Source: Bradyrhizobium tropiciagri
GTDB lineage: Bacteria; Pseudomonadota; Alphaproteobacteria; Rhizobiales; Xanthobacteraceae
Length of the DNA stretch: 64,000 nt
Direction: 5' to 3'
Assembly: GCF_018130505.1 (NCBI RefSeq)
Contig: NZ_JAFCKH010000014.1
Location: 62,001-126,000, forward strand
In this document: one piece after another, positions 47,416 through 55,795 of the stretch
Layout of the letters: each line of letters begins with the position of its first letter
How positions within the stretch are numbered: the first letter of the stretch is position 1
Made by a program: the position numbers and the translations under genes
Notes under the pieces: generated by a model
Database searches by the model: none
The model's input: the letters and a program-made list of their open reading frames with translations, nothing else
Told to the model about the DNA's origin: nothing

Positions 47416-47492
47416 GCACTCGTAGCTCAGCTGGATAGAGCATCGGATTTCGATTCCGAGGGTCGGGAGTTCGAATCTCTCCGAGTGCGCCA
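47416..47492 (+). tRNA. tRNA-Arg(TCG)
   Basis: The acceptor stem GCACTCG/CGAGTGC with discriminator G and CCA, D arm GCTC...GAGC, anticodon arm TCGGA-TTTCGAT-TCCGA (anticodon TCG) and T arm GGGAG-TTCGAAT-CTCTC are all present. It is 77 nt and reads CGA arginine codons. A low-GC accessory region begins just downstream. Confidence 0.97.
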
Positions 47493-47795
47493 AACATCTA
47501 AGCCTCAGCGCAGCGGCTGAAACGATCAGCGCGGTCGTGCAGCGGGATCGTGAGCATCCAGAGACGATCGGTTCGCGATGATCTTGCCGACGATTTGCTT
47601 CCTGCACAATCGCCCGCGACAATGCCGATGAACTCTCGTCAGCCTTGCGAGTGAGCGCAATCGAGATAGCGCCCCCTCTCCCATCCGTGGATCAAGCCCG
47701 TCATTGAACTCGCTCTGCAGTTGCGGTTGAATGGAGTGCCATCGCAATTCGCGGTGGCCAGATTGATTTTCAATTATCAACTTTTGAGGGAGGAA
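47493..47795. other. gene-free stretch after tRNA-Arg
   Basis: I see no gene in this roughly 300-bp stretch. Short open frames on both strands lack ribosome binding sites. I found no second copy of the tRNA 3' end that would mark an attachment site. Confidence 0.5.
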
Positions 47796-48170
47796 ATGAT
47801 GCTTCGGTTTTTCGTTTTGATTTTCTTTGCCCTTAGTTGCTCCGCAAATGCTCAAACGAACCGAACGGAATTGAAACGAGCCGATTTAACTGGCACAAAC
47901 ATGGAGATCGTAGTCAGCGTCGTTGACGTATCGCCCGGAAACAACCTTGTTCGCCACACTCATCACGGCGAGGAAGCCGTCTACGTTCTGGAGGGCGCAA
48001 CGTTGGCACTGCCCGATGGCAAAGAGGTGCCGTTTCCCACGGGAGCAGCGACGATTAACATTCGTGACGTTCCCCATGGGGGTTTCAAAGTGGCCGGCGA
48101 CAAGACCCTGAAGATGTTGACGGTCCACATCATCGACAAAGGCAAACCAATGATGGAGCCTGTAAAGTAA
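47796..48170 (+). CDS. exported cupin, 124 aa
   Basis: GAGGGAGGAA lies immediately upstream of the ATG at 47796 (a second ATG follows). A Sec signal peptide (about 1-20, ending SANAQ) precedes a single cupin domain: NNLVRHTHHGEEAVYVLEG holds the metal-binding His/Glu set, and later VPHGGFKVAGD holds another histidine. It is periplasmic, and its substrate is unknown. Base use is less GC-rich than genes to the left, consistent with transfer. Confidence 0.75.
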   Translation: MMLRFFVLIFFALSCSANAQTNRTELKRADLTGTNMEIVVSVVDVSPGNNLVRHTHHGEEAVYVLEGATLALPDGKEVPFPTGAATINIRDVPHGGFKVAGDKTLKMLTVHIIDKGKPMMEPVK

Positions 48171-48475
48171 GGCTGCGCGCGGCCTCACGAACTGAGGAAG
48201 CTACGCCGTCGGGCTCGAAAAATCGTGTCCCGGCGGCTTGCCGTGCCTGATGCATTGCGGATTGACCAAGCCAATGTGTCTGCGCAGGCCAGCGCAGCCG
48301 ACCGTTGGCGACTCCTGCACTGGGCGCGTATTCGGCGCGATCATCATTGCATACTCCAGCGTTGATACGACAGATGGTGAGGTTGCCAGAAGAAAATGGC
48401 CCCGGAGCAATGAGGCCCCGGGACTAGTAGGCAGGTGTAGTCGGAAAAATGTCGGGGCGTCCCGACGCTGCAAAG
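48171..48475. other. gene-free stretch before IS remnant
   Basis: About 300 bp between the cupin and the IS end with no gene that I can support. Confidence 0.5.
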
Positions 48476-48890
48476 CTAGGGTGCGGACTCATAACGCGCG
48501 GCCAACCATAGCCGGATAGATGCGAGTTGGATGAAGGCGAGGTAGTTTCCCGCAAGCCTGTCGTAGCGCGTCGCCACCCGACGGCATTGTTTGATCCTGT
48601 TGAAGAACCGTTCGACCTGGTTGCGAGCGCGATAGAGGTACGGGCTAAAGCAGATCGGATCGCTTCGGTTGCTTTTGGGCGGGATATTGGCCCACGCGCC
48701 TTTCTTCATGGCAAGCTCTCTGATCCAATCGGCGTCGTAGCCACGGTCGGCAAGGAGCATTGATCCGGATTTGAGACGAGACAGCAATTTTCCAGCAAGT
48801 CGAACGTCGTGCGCCTGCAGCGTTTCGACTGTGCCCTCATTGCGGCCTGGCTCCGGAAGCAGGCCAACCCGCGGCAACACGTGCAATGCG
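48476..48890 (-). pseudogene. truncated IS5-family transposase
   Basis: The visible C-terminal half matches IS5-type DDE transposases: SMLLADRGYDADWIREL holds the second catalytic Asp, and YRARNQVERFFNRIKQCRR holds the Glu, followed by VATRYDRLAGNYLAFIQLA. The N-terminal half and first Asp are missing. The 3' end (GGGTGCGGACTCAT near 48480) looks like the IS terminal repeat. The other end abuts the LysR gene. It is a remnant, unable to transpose by itself. Confidence 0.75.
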
Positions 48891-48891
48891 A

Positions 48892-49836
48892 TTATGCCTC
48901 TGTTTCTTGCGGTCTCGGTAGAGGAGAAACGCGTTTGGCAAACTCGCGTCCCGGATAGCGCTGGCCGCAATAGGCGACGAGTTCGTCGATAAAGGATTTG
49001 GCGTAAGGCGCCAGAAAGCGCTGCGGATCCCACGCTACGGCGGTCCAGCGCCCGATCGAGGCGCCGCTGTGAATCAGCGGAAAGGCCCGAACGCCGACGG
49101 GCGGGATATGGACGTTCGACGGCACGATGGCGACATCGTTCCCGCCTTTTGCCAGCGCGAGCAGCGTGTGAGGCGCCGCGCTTTCAAGAGTCACGCGTGG
49201 CCTGATGTGCGCGATGTTGCAGGCGGCATCGAACCAGCCGCGAGATGCGAAGTCCCGGCGCAGGAGAAGCAATGACTCCTCGGCGAGTTCCGCAATTTCC
49301 AGCTTCCGCCTGCTTGCGAAGCCATGTCGCGGCGAAACCACAGCAAGCATATGGACGGGAGCCAGCAACCGACGGTGATAGCCATCGTCTGCGGCTGGAA
49401 TGATCGCGAGATGAACGTCGCCGCGCTGCAGACGATCCGGAACGCGGGCGCCACCATCCTCGATCAACTCGATGACCACGGAGGGGTGCTTGCGCCGGAA
49501 CGTAGGCAGGAAATTGGCCAGCACCGTTTCCATATGCTGGGTGCTGCACCCGACCCGCAGGGCACCGGCCTTGCCGGTTCTCAGTGCGCGTGCACGCTCG
49601 CCGAACGACTCTGCATCCTGCAGGAGACGGCGGCCGCGCCGTAGCAGATCCTCGCCCTCTGAAGTCAGCTTGATCCCGCGGCCAACGCGGTCGAACAATG
49701 GTATCCCCAGCTCGTCTTCGAGCGCCTGGATCTGGCGAGAAGCTGCAGGCTGGCTTAGGCGCAGCTGCTGTTGCGCGGCGGCAAAGCCGCCTGCCTCGGC
49801 AACGACGACGAAGGTGCGCAGCTGTCGAAGGTCCAT
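48892..49836 (-). CDS. LysR family transcriptional regulator, 314 aa
   Basis: The N-terminal helix-turn-helix is clear: MDLRQLRTFVVVAEAGGF, AAQQQLRLSQPAASRQIQAL and a wing LFDRVGRGIKLTSEG. The effector-binding domain follows from about residue 88. The C-terminus (RVSPLPRPQETEA) runs to the IS remnant, so its last residues may come from the IS. ATG 49836 is the natural start; an ATG at 49887 lengthens it. It is divergent from the cupin gene at 49945, which it probably controls. Confidence 0.85.
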   Translation of the reverse strand: MDLRQLRTFVVVAEAGGFAAAQQQLRLSQPAASRQIQALEDELGIPLFDRVGRGIKLTSEGEDLLRRGRRLLQDAESFGERARALRTGKAGALRVGCSTQHMETVLANFLPTFRRKHPSVVIELIEDGGARVPDRLQRGDVHLAIIPAADDGYHRRLLAPVHMLAVVSPRHGFASRRKLEIAELAEESLLLLRRDFASRGWFDAACNIAHIRPRVTLESAAPHTLLALAKGGNDVAIVPSNVHIPPVGVRAFPLIHSGASIGRWTAVAWDPQRFLAPYAKSFIDELVAYCGQRYPGREFAKRVSPLPRPQETEA

Positions 49837-49944
49837 TTCAATGCACCAATCGCATGAATTATTAGACAATAAATGCATTGGACACATTGAGCAAGTCGCG
49901 ACATCCTTAGGTCGTCAAGCCGAAATTTGCCAAGGGAAATCGCG

Positions 49945-50517
49945 ATGTTTGAAACAGAGCGTTTCGTTGCCGACTGCCGCGCGGCGTTCGCGGAGGATTC
50001 AACTCACCGGGCGATTCACGAGGTCGTTGCCCGCGCGATGTCTGAACCATCAGCGGTGTTCAAGGGGCTCGGCGAGCCCTCGCGTCCCGAGAGCCGCGCG
50101 CTCTTCCATTCCGAGACGCTGACCATCCTCAACGTGGTATGGCCCCCCGGCTACATCGTGCCGCCTCACGATCATCACATGTGGGCCGTGATCGGCGTTT
50201 ACGCCGGTCGCGAGGACAACGTCTTCTGGCGGCGCATTTCGGACGAACCAAGCAGGATAGAGGCTGCCGGCGCCAAGGCCTTGTGCGCGCGCGATACCGT
50301 GCCTCTCGGTACCGACATCATCCATTCGGTGATCAACCCGATCGATCGGCTGAGTGGTGCAATCCACATCTACGGCGGCGATTTCTTTGCCGCGGAACGC
50401 AGCAAATGGGATTCATTGACGCTTCAAGAGGGCCGATCCGACCGCGAAGAAGCGCGCCGCAACTTCGAATTGGCCAGCGCGCGTTACGAGGCAAGTCTGG
50501 GCCAGCAGGCTGGCTAA
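49945..50517 (+). CDS. cysteine-dioxygenase-like cupin (COG5553), 190 aa
   Basis: An AAGGGAAAT precedes the ATG. The cupin core is VWPPGYIVPPHDHHMWAVIG, with the metal-binding histidine set, and a later TDIIHSVINP histidine. Proteins of this kind belong to the double-stranded beta-helix group related to cysteine dioxygenase. The substrate is unknown. It is controlled probably by the divergent LysR gene. It lies in the low-GC region. Confidence 0.75.
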   Translation: MFETERFVADCRAAFAEDSTHRAIHEVVARAMSEPSAVFKGLGEPSRPESRALFHSETLTILNVVWPPGYIVPPHDHHMWAVIGVYAGREDNVFWRRISDEPSRIEAAGAKALCARDTVPLGTDIIHSVINPIDRLSGAIHIYGGDFFAAERSKWDSLTLQEGRSDREEARRNFELASARYEASLGQQAG

Positions 50518-51161
50518 CCGCGGCGGGCTCAAAGAAGTTGCTCCGTCAGGTCCGGGCCTATCCTAGCCGAGAAGCGGATGCACGGAACGGTTCCGAGCAT
50601 GACTAACCTTGAACTGAAGCATCCTGTTTCCCGCTCGTAATCCGGTGCTCGATTTCCGCTTGTGGCCCTTCTCGACGTCCGACAACTTCCGCTTTCGCGC
50701 CGCTGTTGGGGGACAAGCGGACATCAGGTCCGCCTACTCTCAGCGGCAGATTTTATGAGTACGCACCTTAGCACGGGCGTCGCGAATTGCCACTTTTTCC
50801 CGATCCCGTAATCGCACGGAGTGCGTCCCCAGATTTCGTCGGATACGAGAGAGTGATCGGGGCGGTTAGTGGTGACTTTCGATGCCGATAAACGGGGCCA
50901 AGCCACCAGAGCAAGCAGCTAGAGGATGTCGCTGCACTGATAGCGCTAGACGGCGTGCCTGGGATGCCCCGTCGGCAGATTGCGAACGTACCCTGTCCAC
51001 GATAGCGACACCAATCTCGCCCCCTCTTTCGGGGTACCGCCTCATGGGAAGCAGAAGGTCTGGAGCATTCGACGTCCTTTTGGCGTACTAATAGCCTTCA
51101 AACCAAGAACCAATGACGCCTCCAGGCATTGTTGTCGGGGCGGCTTTCGAGGGTCGTAGCG
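50518..51161. other. gene-poor region with degenerate sequence
   Basis: About 640 bp with no gene that I can support. A stretch near 50680-50735 (two GGACAAGCGG-type segments around an AGCGGACAT-like core) resembles intergenic fragments found in Bradyrhizobium. It may be decayed mobile DNA. Confidence 0.4.
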
Positions 51162-51290
51162 ATGGAACCGGATATTGGTGAGCCCGTCAGGCGGCATGAA
51201 GTGATCCCTTTGAACGAACCCGTGATCAACCCGGAACAGCCGGAGTCTCCCGTCGCCCCGAACAAGGTGCCAGAGAAGGAGCCGGCATGA
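51162..51290 (+). CDS. small proline-rich peptide gene, 42 aa
   Basis: GAGGG lies 8 nt before the ATG. The 42 residues are rich in Pro and Glu (MEPDIGEPVRRHEVIPLNEP at the start, PEKEPA at the end). The stop overlaps the start of the next gene as ATGA, which supports translation of both. I recall similar short Pro/Glu-rich peptides in rhizobia, but I cannot name a family. It is cytoplasmic by the lack of a signal peptide. Confidence 0.6.
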   Translation: MEPDIGEPVRRHEVIPLNEPVINPEQPESPVAPNKVPEKEPA

Positions 51291-51763
51291 GCTTTGCCAT
51301 CGGCGAGATCGTTGGTCATCGGTATTGGGTCGTGTCGTGGGATGAGAATCTGTTCGGCCCGCACAGTTGGCGTCATTGGCATCCTGATGAACCAATGTCG
51401 GGCAATACGAGCCGTGGCGGTCATCCCGGTGTGTATGCTCTCAAGTCGAGGAAGTTGGTCAGCAGCTTCATTGCCAGCGCGTCGGCACGCAGAGAGCTTG
51501 CCAGGATGTGGCGCTCGCCTCCTCTCCTTCCATCGCCTGATCACAGCGCCTCAGTGGCACTCGTCGTCGGCACCGTCTCGCTGTGGGGAACGGTCTGGGA
51601 GCATGAACACGGTTTCCGCGCTGAGTTCGGACGCGTGCGGACGATCGATGAATGGCTCACCGGTGAAGAGTTCGAACAATGCCGAACGGACGGCGCGCTG
51701 CTTGAAAGAGTACGCGCGAAGTACGGTTGCGCTTCGAGGCGCGAAATGAGCGGGGCAGTCTGA
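51287..51763 (+). CDS. uncharacterised protein, 158 aa
   Basis: An AAGGAG lies about 6 nt before the ATG, which overlaps the stop of the 42-residue gene. The conserved-looking centre VSLWGTVWEHEHGFRAEFGR resembles a pattern found in uncharacterised rhizobial and other bacterial proteins. No membrane segment is seen. The function is unknown. It is translationally coupled with the small gene upstream. Confidence 0.6.
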   Translation: MSFAIGEIVGHRYWVVSWDENLFGPHSWRHWHPDEPMSGNTSRGGHPGVYALKSRKLVSSFIASASARRELARMWRSPPLLPSPDHSASVALVVGTVSLWGTVWEHEHGFRAEFGRVRTIDEWLTGEEFEQCRTDGALLERVRAKYGCASRREMSGAV

Positions 51764-52069
51764 CTGCAACCGACCAACGGTGGTGACGAGCGACGCTCCT
51801 TCGTCAAACTGAAGTCGTGAGTGCACTCTCTTGGATGCCTGTTTGGTAGTTTGGACAGAGATGCTGCTTCGGACAGTGACGCTGCGTCGGACAGAGATGT
51901 TGTCGTGTTAGAAACAGCGTAATCCCGCTGGCCCTTCCTTAACTATGCGCAAAGCTCATGAGCGCGGCACGCAATTGCCCACGCTAGGATGATAGTGCGT
52001 GCGCATTACGCACGCGCAAGTTGGCTGAAATACCAATCATGCACCAGTTAACACAACGGAGTGATTGCT
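51764..52069. other. intergenic stretch with three 18-bp tandem repeats
   Basis: Starting at 51853, 51871 and 51889, three 18-bp units begin with GGACAG and share most bases. A GCGTGCG-CATTA-CGCACGC hairpin lies at 51997-52015. No protein gene is seen. Confidence 0.5.
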
Positions 52070-52537
52070 ATGGCCGATCCCATCATCAAGCTTGGCTCAA
52101 CAGGAGATGCAGTAAAAAAGGCGCAGAAGGCGCTCATCCAACGTTTCTATCTCGCCGTCGGAACAGATGACGGCATTTTTGGTCATGTCACCGATTTCGC
52201 GGTCAGAAGCTACCAAAATGACCGGTCCGTAGGGCACTTCAACGCCTTCTCGTTTCCGCTTGTCATTGACGGCATCGTGGGTCAGCAGACCTGGAGCAGG
52301 CTGGCACCGGACACGGTCAAGAAGGGCTCGAAGGGCAGCGGCGTAAGGCTCCTTCAGGAGCTGCTGAAATCCTTCGCGGATCCTCAACTTGACCCTGGAC
52401 CCATAGACGGCGATTTTGGCCCGCTCACTGAGACCGCCGTGAAAGCGTTCCAAGGGTTTGCCGTCGATTTCGATGGGAATCCGCTCACGGTCGACGGCAT
52501 TGTTGGCCCGAAGACGTGGACCGCCCTCTGGAGCTGA
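52070..52537 (+). CDS. protein of two peptidoglycan-binding modules, 155 aa
   Basis: Two PGBD-like modules make up the protein: about 8-80 (IKLGSTGDAVKKAQKALIQR to IDGIVGQQTWSRL) and about 88-155 (KGSGVRLLQELLKS to VDGIVGPKTWTALW). No signal peptide or catalytic domain is seen, so how it reaches the cell wall is unclear. GGAG lies 10 nt before the ATG at 52070; a GTG three codons earlier is possible. It may be a fragment or accessory subunit from mobile DNA. Confidence 0.8.
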   Translation: MADPIIKLGSTGDAVKKAQKALIQRFYLAVGTDDGIFGHVTDFAVRSYQNDRSVGHFNAFSFPLVIDGIVGQQTWSRLAPDTVKKGSKGSGVRLLQELLKSFADPQLDPGPIDGDFGPLTETAVKAFQGFAVDFDGNPLTVDGIVGPKTWTALWS

Positions 52538-52888
52538 CCAAGCCCAAGGTCGAACCGTTCAACGCCACTCCTGATTTGAGTGAATGGGATTTGAGTGAAT
52601 AGCGAGTTCGATCTGCGCCATGTGTGTGCGCCGAGCTGCGCACACACATGCAGCTATCGACTGCTTCCTCTTACGATACCCGCAGCGGCTTGTGCTCTAT
52701 AGTTTCATCTCACGGCTCCCCGTGAAATGAGCCGGCATGGCTGGCGCCGCGGAATCTCCACGCCCATTGGCCCAAGCGCAAACGATGGCAGCAATCGCTC
52801 TTCACCGGCGGCAATTGCTCTGGCGCAGCCGTGGCTCCGATCCGCTAGATCATCACGGTGCCCACATCCAACCGGATGGAGACGGAAG
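52538..52888. other. intergenic stretch with tandem repeat and long hairpin
   Basis: Two 15-bp copies of GATTTGAGTGAATGG-like sequence are adjacent (52573-52601). A perfect 13-bp stem CATGTGTGTGCGC with loop CGAGCT lies at 52619-52650. No gene is supported. Confidence 0.5.
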
Positions 52889-53116
52889 ATGATCTGGAAA
52901 AGCATCTTCAGTGCGCATGCGACAGTACCGGCCTCTGCGCGCTGGTCCGCAATGACGAGCTTTGCCCGCAACTCGGTCGAGACATTGTCCGACCTTGCCT
53001 GCGTCATCCAGAATCTGGTTCTGGACGTCCGCGATAGCTACCGGCCCGAGTTGCACTACATGCGTGGCCCGGGTCCGAAATGGCGAGCCAAGCATCGAAA
53101 TCGGCTTGTGGTTTGA
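52889..53116 (+). CDS. possible 75-residue protein
   Basis: GGAG lies 7 nt before the ATG at 52889, and third codon positions are mostly G or C. The residues (MIWKSIFSAHATVPASARWS and onward) match nothing I know. It could be a real small gene or a chance frame. Confidence 0.35.
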   Translation: MIWKSIFSAHATVPASARWSAMTSFARNSVETLSDLACVIQNLVLDVRDSYRPELHYMRGPGPKWRAKHRNRLVV

Positions 53117-53203
53117 TTCTTCGCGGACTCTGGACCGGCACCGCTGTGTTAATCGCTTCCCTGAGCCAGCCTCGCCCCGCAAGCAGGGCGAGGCTGATCA
53201 AGC

Positions 53204-53419
53204 TCAGGTGCCCTCGAACTTGAACGACACGTTCAGCTTGGCGCGATAGGCCTCGACCTTGCCCTTTTCGTCCAATTGCATGTCGAGCTTGACGACCTCC
53301 GCGACACGAAGATCCCGGAGAGACTTGGCGGCCTGTTCGACCGCTTTAGCTGCGGCCTTTTCCCAGGAGTCGCTGCTGGTGCCGATCAGTTCAATGACCT
53401 TGTAGACGCTCTCAGCCAT
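53204..53419 (-). CDS. dodecin, 71 aa
   Basis: Dodecins are small dodecameric flavin-binding proteins that store or protect flavins. The length and sequence fit: MAESVYKVIELIGTSSDSWE, then VEQAAKSLRDLRVAEVVKLD and a C-terminal YRAKLNVSFKFEG. GGGAG lies 7 nt before the ATG at 53419. It is a single-gene unit in the low-GC region. Confidence 0.93.
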   Translation of the reverse strand: MAESVYKVIELIGTSSDSWEKAAAKAVEQAAKSLRDLRVAEVVKLDMQLDEKGKVEAYRAKLNVSFKFEGT

Positions 53420-53601
53420 GTCGTTCTCCCGTTCGGTATGAAACAGGGAGCAGGTCCTCCCTGCGGGTACCAACCTAGCATTATGGCAAGGCCGCTGGAA
53501 AGGACGCGGCCGGCAGCCTGCGACATGCAGAGCTGTTTACTCCGGCCGGATGGCCATCAATTCCGTCAGCCGGGAGAGCGATGAAACGCGGCTGGGCGAC
53601 G

Positions 53602-53694
53602 TCAACTGGGGCCAAAGATCATGTAGAGCAGCATCGTTCCGACGACGGCTGTCCACCCGATCGAAGCGGCAACGGCCCACACCTGCACCGGCAT
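53602..53694 (-). CDS. tiny membrane protein, 30 aa
   Basis: AAGGGAA lies 6 nt upstream of the ATG. The 30 residues MPVQVWAVAASIGWTAVVGT plus MLLYMIFGPS form one hydrophobic helix with a short tail. Proteins of this size and form occur as regulators or subunits of membrane complexes, but I cannot identify a partner. The frame, SD and hydrophobicity agree with a real gene. Confidence 0.5.
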   Translation of the reverse strand: MPVQVWAVAASIGWTAVVGTMLLYMIFGPS

Positions 53695-54343
53695 CAGACT
53701 GTTCCCTTGCAATTCGAGGAAAGCAAAACGAGGAGGCCGCTGGCGCTGGACAGCGGCCTCCTGGACCCGATTTGAAATGAACGTCTTGCGATGAAATGGT
53801 AGTCAATGGTCCATCGTTATTAGACATGGATCCGCCAGGCCGTGAAGTCCAAACGGGCTCGGCACTATGTGGAACTATTGTGACGTTGCGAGCGCGACAC
53901 ACATTCGTGTCTCAAGGCTCGAAAAATAACCTACGTGAATCTCCCTCTCAGATTGCCCTTCTTCCCTAACCGTGCAGCACGTTAGGCTGTGGATGTGCTC
54001 AAAGGGCTCGAGATCGTCTCGAGCAGCATGAGGAAACGGTCGATTGGAAGGCGGCACCGGAGCTCAACGCGGAAGCAGTATTGGCGCTGGATAATCGCGC
54101 GCTCTTCGCGACCTGAGGCGAGCCACTCCGTTCACTTGTCAGGTCAGGTTCGGATTGGCACCGATCAAGGCGCAACCCGCTGGAACGCGACCGCCGCAGG
54201 TCTGAATAGACCTGGTATCGACGGGTCAAGTATAGGTTGACACGAGACCGTCGATCTCATTTTTTGACTGGATTATTTGATCGCAGAGCTGATTCCTCTT
54301 GATGGAGCTCCGCTCGGTGGTAGTTGGCCGAGGCTATTACAAG
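53695..54343. other. gene-free region with a strong hairpin
   Basis: About 650 bp without a supportable gene. It holds the stem-loop at 53731-53762, listed separately. The region just upstream of the next gene is AT-rich (TTTTTTGACTGGATTATTTG near 54260) and may hold its promoter. Confidence 0.5.
53731..53762. terminator. 12-bp stem-loop
   Basis: AGGAGGCCGCTG and CAGCGGCCTCCT pair perfectly around an 8-nt loop. On the minus strand the 3' side runs CGTTTTGCTTTCC, a weak T run, so it could end a minus-strand transcript. No transcript is proven. Confidence 0.45.
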
Positions 54344-55420
54344 ATGACCATTTCGTCCGCTGGCGGTAACCGCTCGCGACCAGACCGAAAATCCATGTGG
54401 CTCCTTGCGGCGTCCGTTTTCGCCGCCTACCTCGTCGCTGCCAATTACCTGGATAAGACTTACGTCAATCCGATGCCGAAGGGTGAGGAAGTCGTCGAAC
54501 TGGAAAGACCATTCGGAGGCTACTACGACCACGCCTACGTGGCGCGACCGCGCAACCTCCAAGCGGAACCAGACGACCCCGCTGTCGAAGGGGATCGCAC
54601 GTCAAGAGCCGTTGTCTACGAGGACGATCATCCGCTAGGCCCTGCACACGCTTCGTTTCAAGACATCGACAAGCTAGGCGGTGGCCGGTTCGCGCACTTG
54701 CCAACCGGCATCCTGTTTTCGACGAGCGACGGCACCAATCCAAATACGAATGGCAGAAATTACTGGATCGTCGTCCCGCCTGCTCCGCCAAAGCCAATAG
54801 GCGAAGAGGTTGTTCAATTGCGCGGCCCCTTCGAGCGGTTTGGGCTCGCCTACGTGACGCGGCCGCGCAAACTGCGAGCCGAAGCCGATGACCCGGCCGT
54901 CGAGAGCGATCGAACGTCGAGGGTCGTGATTTACGAGGAAGGTCGCCCACTCGGCCCGGCCCATGCTGCATTCAGCGATATCAGCAAGCTCGGCGGCGGC
55001 CGGTTCTCCCACTTGCCTAGCGGAATCGTCTTCTCGACCAGCGATGGCACCGACCCGGACACCAACGGTCGCACATATTGGGCCGTGGTCCCCGTTGCTC
55101 CGACGAAACCGCCGGGACAAGAGGTCGTGCAGCTAATCGGGCCCTTCGAGCGATATAAGCAGGCCAACGTGGCGTACCATTTCCGGCCGCGGCGACTGGC
55201 GGCCCAGGCCGACAGCCCGACCATTCCGGATGATCACACGTCAAAGGTCGTGGTCTACGAAGACAATACCCCGCTCGGACCCGGACACGCATCGTTCCGC
55301 GACATCGACGAGCATGGCGGAGGTCGCTTCGCTCATTTGCCGAACGGCATCACTTTCTCCAGCAGCGACGGCAGCGACCCCAACACCAACGGGCGAGTTT
55401 ATTGGGCTGTCGTACCGTAA
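54344..55420 (+). CDS. membrane-anchored protein of three tandem ~100-residue repeats, 358 aa
   Basis: A basic N-terminus (NRSRPDRK) is followed by one hydrophobic segment (about 18-36). Then come three similar units, about 47-145, 153-250 and 258-358, each carrying RPR.L.A, then TSR.V.YE, PLGP.HA.F.DI, then a GGGRF.HLP, and a final S.SDG..P.TNGR.YW.VVP. The units lie outside the cytoplasm if the helix is a signal anchor. The unit resembles short domains in surface-polysaccharide-related proteins, but no function is known. GAGG lies 10 nt before ATG 54344; 54302 is an alternative. Confidence 0.65.
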   Translation: MTISSAGGNRSRPDRKSMWLLAASVFAAYLVAANYLDKTYVNPMPKGEEVVELERPFGGYYDHAYVARPRNLQAEPDDPAVEGDRTSRAVVYEDDHPLGPAHASFQDIDKLGGGRFAHLPTGILFSTSDGTNPNTNGRNYWIVVPPAPPKPIGEEVVQLRGPFERFGLAYVTRPRKLRAEADDPAVESDRTSRVVIYEEGRPLGPAHAAFSDISKLGGGRFSHLPSGIVFSTSDGTDPDTNGRTYWAVVPVAPTKPPGQEVVQLIGPFERYKQANVAYHFRPRRLAAQADSPTIPDDHTSKVVVYEDNTPLGPGHASFRDIDEHGGGRFAHLPNGITFSSSDGSDPNTNGRVYWAVVP

Positions 55421-55583
55421 GGTACAGTGCAGCGGCTTCCGTTCGCACACACCAGGAGACGGACCGTGCAATGTCCGTCGAGGACCGGGTGCCCTCATGC
55501 TCCTGGTTACCACGAGTCTCTAGCGGCGGACCGATCGCGCCTGCATCACCCAAACGGGCTATAACGCCCGCAAAGTCAGGCAC

Positions 55584-55703
55584 ATGAGCGTTGCAAAGCG
55601 CGATGTTGTCATGGCGCTTGCGCGCGTTAACGCTTGTCGATGCGGTGCATCACGTTGTGCCGCAAGGGCACTGTTCGCGCGGTGTCCGACGACCAAAGTG
55701 TAA
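55584..55703 (+). CDS. possible 39-residue cysteine-containing peptide
   Basis: The frame begins with ATG after AGTCAGG and ends 4 nt before a strong terminator. The peptide (MSVAKRDVVMALARVNACRC and onward) has four cysteines. The terminator's position supports a transcript, but the peptide may be chance. Confidence 0.25.
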   Translation: MSVAKRDVVMALARVNACRCGASRCAARALFARCPTTKV

Positions 55704-55707
55704 ACTT

Positions 55708-55742
55708 GGCCTCAGCGCTTTTCCCAGCGCTGAGGCCTTTTC
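55708..55742 (+). terminator. rho-independent terminator
   Basis: GGCCTCAGCGCT and AGCGCTGAGGCC form a perfect 12-bp stem around a 6-nt loop (TTTCCC), followed by TTTTCT. It ends plus-strand transcription, of the repeat-protein gene or of the tiny frame just before it. Confidence 0.85.
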
Positions 55743-55795
55743 TATTGTGCGGCAGCGGGCGAGGCAACGGCGTGGTCGGCAAGAGGTCGGAATAG

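Larger units (their letters stand above)
55421..55795. other. end of the low-GC region
   Basis: This stretch holds a possible 39-residue frame and a strong terminator, both listed separately. No other gene is supported. Confidence 0.5.

Noticed and set aside
51853-51906. Three 18-bp repeats as a CRISPR array
   Set aside because: The units are directly adjacent with no spacers and there are no cas genes.
52727-52888. Upstream extension of the 75-residue frame
   Set aside because: The extension is Ser/Arg/Pro-rich with no ribosome binding site; only the shorter start is plausible.
47416-55795. Direct repeat of the tRNA-Arg 3' end as an attachment site
   Set aside because: I looked for a second copy of GTTCGAATCTCTCCGAG and saw none in the accessory region.
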